Positions 50,501 to 62,500 of a stretch of DNA of 64,000 nt are shown one piece after another. Each line of letters begins with the position of its first letter. The first letter of the stretch is position 1. A program made the position numbers and the translations under genes. The notes beneath the pieces were generated by a model that saw nothing but the letters and a program-made list of their open reading frames with translations, was not told the DNA's origin and made no database searches. Source of the DNA: Apostichopus japonicus (lineage: Eukaryota > Echinodermata > Holothuroidea > Aspidochirotida > Stichopodidae); the NCBI RefSeq assembly GCF_037975245.1, contig NC_092571.1, forward strand, positions 19,554,917-19,618,916, given 5' to 3'.

Positions 50501-53500
50501 TTTGAAACATCACAATCAAATATGAAAATATGCTTCAGGTCTGTGAAATAAAAATATAATTTGAGATACTATAGTAGACGTCTTAGCAAACATGGTGATG
50601 CAACATCAGTAGTGGAATGAAAAGTGGAACATGTCACTGTCTAACCTGTTTCTTCCAAAGTTACTACAGTTGTTGCTGGTTCAATTGATGCATCTGTCTC
50701 TATTTCAACTTTGGTGGAACTTCCTTCACTTGTTGATGAAATGAGAGTACCTTGTTCAGTACTTTCTGCAGGAGAGGATGGTGTCTCAGTGGTGATGATT
50801 CCTTTGGTACTGGAGGCAACCTCCTGACTTATCTTTGTAAAAGGAGATATTGTACCATCAGCAGTGGAATGAAAGGTAGTAGCTGCTGTAGATGACTCTG
50901 TAACGGTACTTTCTGTTGCAGTGGAATGTTCCTGAGTGGTTACTTCTGAACTTGCTGAAATCCCAGTAGAAAACACATCACTAGTTATAACCTCTGATGT
51001 TGATTCAGTTGTTTTTTCTTCCAAAGTTAATGCAGTTGTTGTTGGTATGGTTGATGCATCTGTCTCTATTTCCACTTTGGTGGAACTTCCTTCACTTGTT
51101 GATGAAATGAGAGTACCTTGTTCAGTACTTTCTGCAGAAGAGGATGGTGTCTCAGTGGTGACGATTCCTTTGGTACTGGAGGCAACCTCCTGACTTATCT
51201 TTGTAAAAGGAGATATTGTACCATCAGTAGTGGAATGAAAGGTAGTAGCTGCTTTAGATGACTCTGTAACAGTACTTTCTGTTGCAGTGGAATGTTCCTG
51301 AGTGGTTACTTCTGAACTTGCTGAAATCCCAGTAGAAAACACATCACTAGTTATAACCTCTGATGTTGATTCAGTTGTTTTTTCTTCCAAAGTTAATGCA
51401 GTTGTTGTTGGTATGGTTGATGCATCTGTCTCTATTTCAACTCTGGTGGAACCTCCTTCACTTGTTGATGAAATGACAGTACCTTGTTCAGTACTTTCTG
51501 CAGAAGAGGATGGTGTCTCAGTGGTGATGATTCCTTTGGTACTGGAGGCAACCTCCTGACTTATCTTTGTAAAAGGAGATATTGTACCATCAGTAGTGGA
51601 ATGAAAGGTAGTAGCTGCTTTAGATGACTCTGTAACAGTACTTTCTGTTGCAGTGGAATGTTCCTGAGTGGTTACTTCTGAACTTGCTGAAATCCCAGTA
51701 GAAAACACATCACTAGTTATAACCTCTGATGTTGATTCAGTTGTTTTTTCTTCCAAAGTTAATGCAGTTGTTGTTGGATTGGTTGATGCATCTGTCTCTA
51801 TTTCAACTCTGGTGGAACCTCCTTCACTTGTTGATGAAATGACAGTACCTTGTTCAGTACTTTCTGCAGAAGAGGATGGTGTCTCAGTGGTGACGATTCC
51901 TTTGGTACTGGAGGCAACCTCCTGACTTATCTTTGTAAAAGGAGATATTGTACCATCAGTAGTGGAATGAAAGGTAGTAGCTGCTTTAGATGACTCTGTA
52001 ACAGTACTTTCTGTTGCAGTGGAATGTTCCTGAGTGGTTACTTCTGAACTTGCTGAAATCCCAGTAGAAAACACATCACTAGTTATAACCTCTGATGTTG
52101 ATTCAGTTGTTTTTTCTTCCAAAGTTACTGCAGTTGTTGTTGGATTGGTTGATGCATCTGTCTCTATTTCAACTCTGGTGGAACCTCCTTCACTTGTTGA
52201 TGAAATGACAGTACCTTGTTCAGTACTTTCTGCAGAAGAGGATGGTGTCTCAGTGGTGATGATTCCTTTGGTACTGGAGGCAACCTCCTGACTTATCTTT
52301 GTAAAAGGAGATATTGTACCATCAGTAGTGGAATGAAAGGTAGTAGCTGCTTTAGATGACTCTGTAACAGTACTTTCTGTTGCAGTGGAATGTTCCTGAG
52401 TGGTTACTTCTGAACTTGCTGAAATCCCAGTAGTAAACACATCACTAGTTATAACCTCTGATGTTGATTCAGTTGTTTTTTCTTCCAAAGTTACTGCAGT
52501 TGTTGTTGGATTGGTTGATGCATCTGTCTCTATTTCAACTTTGGTGGAACCTCCTTCACTTGTTGATGAAATGACAGTACCTTGTTCAGTACTTTCTACA
52601 GAAGAGGATGGTGTCTCAGTGGTGATGATTCCTTTGGTACTGGAGGCAACCTCCTGACTTATCTTTGTAAAAGGAGATATTGTACCATCAGCAGTGGAAT
52701 GAAAGGTAGTAGCTGCTGTAGATGACTCTGTAACGGTACTTTCTGTTGCAGTGGAATGTTCCTGAGTGGTTACTTCTGAACTTGATGAAATCCCAGCAGT
52801 AAACACATCACTAGTTATAACCTCTGATGTTGATTCAGTTGTTTTTTCTTCCAAAGTTACTGCAGTTGTTGTTGGATTGGTTGATGCATCTGTCTCTATT
52901 TCCACTTTGGTGGAACCTCCTTCACTTGTTGATGAAATGACAGTACCTTGTTCAGTACTTTCTGCAGAAGAGGATGGTGTCTCAGTGGTGATGATTCCTT
53001 TGGTACTGGAGGCAACCTCCTGACTTATCTTTGTAAAAGGAGATATTGTACCATCAGTAGTGGAATGAAAGGTAGTAGCTGCTTTAGATGACTCTGTAAC
53101 AGTACTTTCTGTTGCAGTGGAATGTTCCTGAGTGGTTACTTCTGAACTTGCTGAAATCCCAGTAGAAAACACATCACTAGTTATAACCTCTGATGTTGAT
53201 TCAGTTGTTTTTTCTTCCAAAGTTACTGCAGTTGTTGTTGGATTGGTTGATGCATCTGTCTCTATTTCAACTTCGGTGGAACCTCCTTCACTTGTTGATG
53301 AAATGACAGTACCTTGTTCAGTACTTTCTGCAGAAGAGGATGGTGTCTCAGTGGTGATGATTCCTTTGGTACTGGAGGCAACCTCCTGACTTATCTTTGT
53401 AAAAGGAGATATTGTACCATCAGCAGTGGAATGAAAGGTAGTAGCTGCTGTAGATGACTCTGTAACAGTACTTTCTGTTGCAGTGGAATGTTCCTGAGTG

Positions 53501-56500
53501 GTTACTTCTGAACGTGCTGAAATCCCAGTAGAAAACACATCACTAGTTATAACCTCTGATGTTGATTCAGTTGTTTTTTCTTCCAAAGTTAATGCAGTTG
53601 TTGTTGGTATGGTTGATGCATCTGTCTCTATTTCCACTTTGGTGGAACTTCCTTCACTTGTTGATGAAATGAGAGTACCTTGTTCAGTACTTTCTGCAGA
53701 AGAGGATGGTGTCTCAGTGGTGACGATTCCTTTGGTACTGGAGGCAACCTCCTGACTTATCTTTGTAAAAGGAGATATTGTACCATCAGTAGTGGAATGA
53801 AAGGTAGTAGCTGCTTTAGATGACTCTGTAACAGTACTTTCTGTTGCAGTGGAATGTTCCTGAGTGGTTACTTCTGAACTTGCTGAAATCCCAGTAGAAA
53901 ACACATCACTAGTTATAACCTCTGATGTTGATTCAGTTGTTTTTTCTTCCAAAGTTACTGCAGTTGTTGTTGGATTGGTTGATGCATCTGTCTCTATTTC
54001 AACTTTGGTGGAACCTCCTTCACTTGTTGATGAAATGACAGTACCTTGTTCAGTACTTTCTGCAGAAGAGGATGGTGTCTCAGTGGTGATGATTCCTTTG
54101 GTACTGGAGGCAACCTCCTGACTTATCTTTGTAAAAGGAGATATTGTACCATCAGCAGTGGAATGAAAGGTAGTAGCTGCTGTAGATGACTCTGTAACAG
54201 TACTTTCTGTTGCAGTGGAATGTTCCTGAGTGGTTACTTCTGAACTTGCTGATATCCCAGTAGAAAACACATCACTAGTTATAACCTCTGATGTTGATTC
54301 AGTTGTTTTTTCTTCCAAAGTTAATGCAGTTGTTGTTGGTATGGTTGATGCATCTGTCTCTATTTCCACTTTGGTGGAACTTCCTTCACTTGTTGATGAA
54401 ATGACAGTACCTTGTTCAGTACTTTCTGCAGAAGAGGATGGTGTCTCAGTGGTGATGATTCCTTTGGTACTGGAGGCAACCTCCTGACTTATCTTTGTAA
54501 AAGGAGATATTGTACCATCAGTAGTGGAATGAAAGGTAGTAGCTGCTTTAGATGACTCTGTAACAGTACTTTCTGTTGCAGTGGAATGTTCCTGAGTGGT
54601 TACTTCTGAACTTGCTGAAATCCCAGTAGAAAACACATCACTAGTTATAACCTCTGATGTTGATTCAGTTGTTTTTTCTTCCAAAGTTACTGCAGTTGTT
54701 GTTGGATTGGTTGATGCATCTGTCTCTATTTCAACTCTGGTGGAACCTCCTTCACTTGTTGATGAAATGACAGTACCTTGTTCAGTACTTTCTGCAGAAG
54801 AGGATGGTGTCTCAGTGGTGATGATTCCTTTGGTACTGGAGGCAACCTCCTGACTTATCTTTGTAAAAGGAGACATTGTACCATCAGTAGTGGAATGAAA
54901 GGTAGTAGCTGCTTTAGATGACTCTGTAACAGTACTTTCTGTTGCAGTGGAATGTTCCTGAGTGGTTACTTCTGAACTTGCTGAAATCCCAGTAGTAAAC
55001 ACATCACTAGTTATAACCTCTGATGTTGATTCAGTTGTTTTTTCTTCCAAAGTTACTGCAGTTGTTGTTGGATTGGTTGATGCATCTGTCTCTATTTCAA
55101 CTTTGGTGGAACCTCCTTCACTTGTTGATGAAATGACAGTACCTTGTTCAGTACTTTCTACAGAAGAGGATGGTGTCTCAGTGGTGATGATTCCTTTGGT
55201 ACTGGAGGCAACCTCCTGACTTATCTTTGTAAAAGGAGATATTGTACCATCAGCAGTGGAATGAAAGGTAGTAGCTGCTGTAGATGACTCTGTAACGGTA
55301 CTTTCTGTTGCAGTGGAATGTTCCTGAGTGGTTACTTCTGAACTTGATGAAATCCCAGCAGTAAACACATCACTAGTTATAACCTCTGATGTTGATTCAG
55401 TTGTTTTTTCTTCCAAAGTTACTGCAGTTGTTGTTGGATTGGTTGATGCATCTGTCTCTATTTCAACTTTGGTGGAACCTCCTTCACTTGTTGATGAAAT
55501 GACAGTACCTTGTTCAGTACTTTCTGCAGAAGAGGATGGTGTCTCAGTGGTGATGATTCCTTTGGTACTGGAGGCAACCTCCTGACTTATCTTTGTAAAA
55601 GGAGATATTGTACCATCAGTAGTGGAATGAAAGGTAGTAGCTGCTTTAGATGACTCTGTAACAGTACTTTCTGTTGCAGTGGAATGTTCCTGAGTGGTTA
55701 CTTCTGAACTTGCTGAAATCCCAGTAGAAAACACATCACTAGTTATAACCTCTGATGTTGATTCAGTTGTTTTTTCTTCCAAAGTTACTGCAGTTGTTGT
55801 TGGATTGGTTGATGCATCTGTCTCTATTTCAACTTCGGTGGAACCTCCTTCACTTGTTGATGAAATGACAGTACCTTGTTCAGTACTTTCTGCAGAAGAG
55901 GATGGTGTCTCAGTGGTGATGATTCCTTTGGTACTGGAGGCAACCTCCTGACTTATCTTTGTAAAAGGAGATATTGTACCATCAGCAGTGGAATGAAAGG
56001 TAGTAGCTGCTGTAGATGACTCTGTAACGGTACTTTCTGTTGCAGTGGAATGTTCCTGAGTGGTTACTTCTGAACTTGCTGAAATCCCAGTAGAAAACAC
56101 ATCACTAGTTATAACCTCTGATGTTGATTCAGTTGTTTTTTCTTCCAAAGTTAATGCAGTTGTTGTTGGTATGGTTGATGCATCTGTCTCTATTTCCACT
56201 TTGGTGGAACTTCCTTCACTTGTTGATGAAATGAGAGTACCTTGTTCAGTACTTTCTGCAGAAGAGGATGGTGTCTCAGTGGTGACGATTCCTTTGGTAC
56301 TGGAGGCAACCTCCTGACTTATCTTTGTAAAAGGAGATATTGTACCATCAGTAGTGGAATGAAAGGTAGTAGCTGCTTTAGATGACTCTGTAACAGTACT
56401 TTCTGTTGCAGTGGAATGTTCCTGAGTGGTTACTTCTGAACTTGCTGAAATCCCAGTAGAAAACACATCACTAGTTATAACCTCTGATGTTGATTCAGTT

Positions 56501-59500
56501 GTTTTTTCTTCCAAAGTTACTGCAGTTGTTGTTGGATTGGTTGATGCATCTGTCTCTATTTCAACTTTGGTGGAACCTCCTTCACTTGTTGATGAAATGA
56601 CAGTACCTTGTTCAGTACTTTCTGCAGAAGAGGATGGTGTCTCAGTGGTGATGATTCCTTTGGTACTGGAGGCAACCTCCTGACTTATCTTTGTAAAAGG
56701 AGATATTGTACCATCAGCAGTGGAATGAAAGGTAGTAGCTGCTGTAGATGACTCTGTAACAGTACTTTCTGTTGCAGTGGAATGTTCCTGAGTGGTTACT
56801 TCTGAACTTGCTGATATCCCAGTAGAAAACACATCACTAGTTATAACCTCTGATGTTGATTCAGTTGTTTTTTCTTCCAAAGTTAATGCAGTTGTTGTTG
56901 GTATGGTTGATGCATCTGTCTCTATTTCCACTTTGGTGGAACTTCCTTCACTTGTTGATGAAATGACAGTACCTTGTTCAGTACTTTCTGCAGAAGAGGA
57001 TGGTGTCTCAGTGGTGATGATTCCTTTGGTGCTGGAGGCAACCTCCTGACTTATCTTTGTAAAAGGAGATATTGTACCATCAGTAGTGGAATGAAAGGTA
57101 GTAGCTGCTTTAGATGACTCTGTAACAGTACTTTCTGTTGCAGTGGAATGTTCCTGAGTGGTTACTTCTGAACTTGCTGAAATCCCAGTAGTAAACACAT
57201 CACTAGTTATAACCTCTGATGTTGATTCAGTTGTTTTTTCTTCCAAAGTTACTGCAGTTGTTGTTGGATTGGTTGATGCATCTGTCTCTATTTCAACTTT
57301 GGTGGAACCTCCTTCACTTGTTGATGAAATGACAGTACCTTGTTCAGTACTTTCTGCAGAAGAGGATGGTGTCTCAGTGGTGATGATTCCTTTGGTACTG
57401 GAGGCAACCTCCTGACTTATCTTTGTAAAAGGAGATATTGTACCATCAGTAGTGGAATGAAAGGTAGTAGCTGCTTTAGATGACTCTGTAACAGTACTTT
57501 CTGTTGCAGTGGAATGTTCCTGAGTGGTTACTTCTGAACTTGCTGAAATCCCAGTAGAAAACACATCACTAGTTATAACCTCTGATGTTGATTCAGTTGT
57601 TTTTTCTTCCAAAGTTACTGCAGTTGTTGTTGGATTGGTTGATGCATCTGTCTCTATTTCAACTTTGGTGGAACCTCCTTCACTTGTTGATGAAATGACA
57701 GTACCTTGTTCAGTACTTTCTGCAGTAGAGGATGGTGTCTCAGTGGTGATGATTCCTTTGGTACTGGAGGCAACCTCCTGACTTATCTTTGTAAAAGGAG
57801 ATATTGTACCATCAGTAGTGGAATGAAAGGTAGTAGCTGCTTTAGATGACTCTGTAACAGTACTTTCTGTTGCAGTGGAATGTTCCTGAGTGGTTACTTC
57901 TGAACTTGCTGAAATCCCAGTAGAAAACACATCACTAGTTATAACCTCTGATGTTGATTCAGTTGTTTTTTCTTCCAAAGTTACTGCAGTTGTTGTTGGA
58001 TTGGTTGATGCATCTGTCTCTATTTCAACTTTGGTGGAACCTCCTTCACTTGTTGATGAAATGACAGTACCTTGTTCAGTACTTTCTGCAGAAGAGGATG
58101 GTGTCTCAGTGGTGATGATTCCTTTGGTACTGGAGGCAACCTCCTGACTTATCTTTGTAAAAGGAGATATTGTACCATCAGCAGTGGAATGAAAGGTAGT
58201 AGCTGCTGTAGATGACTCTGTAACGGTACTTTCTGTTGCAGTGGAATGTTCCTGAGTGGTTACTTCTGAACTTGCTGAAATCCCAGTAGAAAACACATCA
58301 CTAGTTATAACCTCTGATGTTGATTCAGTTGTTTTTTCTTCCAAAGTTAATGCAGTTGTTGTTGGTATGGTTGATGCATCTGTCTCTATTTCCACTTTGG
58401 TGGAACTTCCTTCACTTGTTGATGAAATGAGAGTACCTTGTTCAGTACTTTCTGCAGAAGAGGATGGTGTCTCAGTGGTGACGATTCCTTTGGTACTGGA
58501 GGCAACCTCCTGACTTATCTTTGTAAAAGGAGATATTGTACCATCAGTAGTGGAATGAAAGGTAGTAGCTGCTTTAGATGACTCTGTAACAGTACTTTCT
58601 GTTGCAGTGGAATGTTCCTGAGTGGTTACTTCTGAACTTGCTGAAATCCCAGTAGAAAACACATCACTAGTTATAACCTCTGATGTTGATTCAGTTGTTT
58701 TTTCTTCCAAAGTTACTGCAGTTGTTGTTGGATTGGTTGATGCATCTGTCTCTATTTCAACTTTGGTGGAACCTCCTTCACTTGTTGATGAAATGACAGT
58801 ACCTTGTTCAGTACTTTCTGCAGAAGAGGATGGTGTCTCAGTGGTGATGATTCCTTTGGTACTGGAGGCAACCTCCTGACTTATCTTTGTAAAAGGCGAT
58901 ATTGTACCATCAGCAGTGGAATGAAAGGTAGTAGCTGCTGTAGATGACTCTGTAACGGTACTTTCTGTTGCAGTGGAATGTTCCTGAGTGGTTACTTCTG
59001 AACTTGCTGAAATCCCAGTAGAAAACACATCACTAGTTATAACCTCTGATGTTGATTCAGTTGTTTTTTCTTCCAAAGTTAATGCAGTTGTTGTTGGTAT
59101 GGTTGATGCATCTGTCTCTATTTCCACTTTGGTGGAACTTCCTTCACTTGTTGATGAAATGAGAGTACCTTGTTCAGTACTTTCTGCAGAAGAGGATGGT
59201 GTCTCAGTGGTGACGATTCCTTTGGTACTGGAGGCAACCTCCTGACTTATCTTTGTAAAAGGAGATATTGTACCATCAGCAGTGGAATGAAAGGTAGTAG
59301 CTGCTGTAGATGACTCTGTAACAGTACTTTCTGTTGCAGTGGAATGTTCCTGAGTGGTTACTTCTGAACTTGCTGATATCCCAGTAGAAAACACATCACT
59401 AGTTATAACCCCTGATGTTGATTCAGTTGTTTTTTCTTCCAAAGTTAATGCAGTTGTTGTTGGTATGGTTGATGCATCTGTCTCTATTTCCACTATGGTG

Positions 59501-62500
59501 GAACTTCCTTCACTTGTTGATGAAATGAGAGTACCTTGTTCAGTACTTTCTGCAGAAGAGGATGGTGTCTCAGTGGTGATGATTCCTTTGGTACTGGAGG
59601 CAACCTCCTGACTTATCTTTGTAAAAGGAGATATTGTACCATCAGTAGTGGAATGAAAGGTAGTAGCTGCTTTAGATGACTCTGTAACAGTACTTTCTGT
59701 TGCAGTGGAATGTTCCTGGGTGGTTACTTCTGAACTTGCTGAAATCCCAGTAGTAAACACATCACTAGTTATAACCTCTGATGTTGATTCAGTTGTTTTT
59801 TCTTCCAAAGTTACTGCAGTTGTTGTTGGATTGGTTGATGCATCTGTCTCTATTTCAACTTTGGTGGAACCTCCTTCACTTGTTGATGAAATGACAGTAA
59901 CTTGTTCAGTACTTTCTGCAGAAGAGGATGGTGTCTCAGTGGTGATGATTCCTTTGGTACTGGAGGCAACCTCCTGACTTATCTTTGTAAAAGGAGATAT
60001 TGTACCATCAGTAGTGGAATGAAAGGTAGTAGCTGCTTTAGATGACTCTGTAACAGTACTTTCTGTTGCAGTGGAATGTTCCTGAGTGGTTACTTCTGAA
60101 CTTGCTGAAATCCCAGTAGAAAACACATCACTAGTTATAACCTCTGATGTTGATTCAGTTGTTTTTTCTTCCAAAGTTACTGCAGTTGTTGTTGGATTGG
60201 TTGATGCATCTGTCTCTATTTCAACTTTGGTGGAACCTCCTTCACTTGTTGATGAAATGACAGTACCTTGTTCAGTACTTTCTGCAGAAGAGGATGGTGT
60301 CTCAGTGGTGATGATTCCTTTGGTACTGGAGGCAACCTCCTGACTTATCTTTGTAAAAGGAGATATTGTACCATCAGTAGTGGAATGAAAGGTAGTAGCT
60401 GCTGTAGATGACTCTGTAACAGTACTTTCTGTTGCAGTGGAATGTTCCTGAGTGGTTACTTCTGAACTTGCTGAAATCCCAGTAGAAAACACATCACTAG
60501 TTATAACCTCTGATGTTGATTCAGTTGTTTTTTCTTCCAAAGTTAATGCAGTTGTTGTTGGATTGGTTGATGCATCTGTCTCTATTTCAACTCTGGTGGA
60601 ACCTCCTTCACTTGTTGATGAAATGACAGTACCTTGTTCAGTACTTTCTGCAGAAGAGGATGGTGTCTCAGTGGTGACGATTCCTTTGGTACTGGAGGCA
60701 ACCTCCTGACTTATCTTTGTAAAAGGAGATATTGTACCATCAGTAGTGGAATGAAAGGTAGTAGCTGCTTTAGATGACTCTGTAACAGTACTTTCTGTTG
60801 CAGTGGAATGTTCCTGAGTGGTTACTTCTGAACTTGATGAAATCCCAGTAGAAAGCACATCACAAGTTATAACCTGTGATGTTGATTCAGTTGTTCTTTC
60901 TTCCAAAGTTAATGCAGTTGTTGTTGGTATGGTTGATGCATCTGTCTCTATTTCCACTATGGTGGAACTTCCTTCACTTGTTGATGAAATGACAGTACCT
61001 TGTTCAGTACTTTCTGCAGAAGAGGATGGTGTCTCAGTGGTGATGATTCCTTTGGTACTGGAGGCAACCTCCTGGCTTATCTTTGTAAAAGGAGATATTG
61101 TACCATCAGTAGTGGAATGAAAGGTAGCAGCTGCTGTAGATGACTCTGTAACAGTACTTTCTGTTGCAGTGGAATGTTCCTGAGTGGTTACTTCTGAACT
61201 TGATGAAATCCCAGTAGAAAACACATCACTAGTTATAACCTCTGATGTTGATTCAGTTGTTTTTTCTTCCAAAGTTAATGCAGTTGTTGTTGGTATGGTT
61301 GATGCATCTGTCTCTATTTCCACTATGGTGGAACTTCCTTCACTTGTTGATGAAATGACAGTACCTTGTTCAGTACTTTCTGCAGAAGAGGATGGTGTCT
61401 CAGTGGTGATGATTCCTTTGGTACTGGAGGCAACCTCCTGACTTATCTTTGTAAAAGGAGATATTGTACCATCAGTAGTGGAATGAAAGGTAGTAGCTGC
61501 TGTAGATGACTCTGTAACAGTACTTTCTGTTGCAGTGGAATGTTCCTGAGTGGTTACTTCTGAACTTGATGAAATCCCAGTAGAAAACACATCACTAGTT
61601 ATAACCTCTGATGTTGATTCAGTTGTTTTTTCTTCCAAAGTTAATGCAGTTGTTGTTGGTATGGTTGATGCATCTGTCTCTATTTCCACTATGGTGGAAC
61701 TTCCTTCACTTGTTGATGAAATGAGAGTACCTTGTTCAGTACTTTCTGCAGAAGAGGATGGTGTCTCAGTGGTGATGATTCCTTTGGTACTGGAGGCAAC
61801 CTCCTGACTTATCTTTGTAAAAGGAGATATTGTACCATCAGTAGTGGAATGAAAGGTAGTAGCTGCTGTAGATGACTCTGTAACAGTACTTTCTGTTGCA
61901 GTGGAATGTTCCTGAGTGGTTACTTCTGAACTTGCTGAAATCCCAGTAGAAAACACATCACTAGTTATAACCTCTGATGTTGATTCAGTTGTTTTTTCTT
62001 CCAAAGTTACTATAGTTCTTGCTGGAGTGGTTGATGCATCTGTCTCTATTTCAACTTTGGTGGAACTTCCTTCACTTGTTGATGAAATGAGAGTACCTTG
62101 TTCAGTACTTTCTGCAGAAGAGGATGGTGTCTCAGTGGTGATGATTCCTTTGGTACTGGAGGCAACCTCCTGACTTATCTTTGTAAAAGGAGATATTGTA
62201 CCATCAGTAGTGGAATGAAAGGTAGTAGCTGCTGTAGATGACTCTGTAACAGTACTTTCTGTTGCAGTGGAATGTTCCTGAGTGGTTACTTCTGAACTTG
62301 CTGAAATCCCAGTAGAAAACACATCACTAGTTATAACCTCTGATGTTGATTCAGGTGTTTTTTGTTCCAAAGTTACTACAGTTGTTGGTATGGTTGATGC
62401 ATCTGTCTCTATTTCCACTTTGGTGGAACTTCCTTCACTTGTTGATGAAATTAGAGTACCTTGTTCAGTACTTTCTGCAGAAGAGGACGGTGTCTCAGTG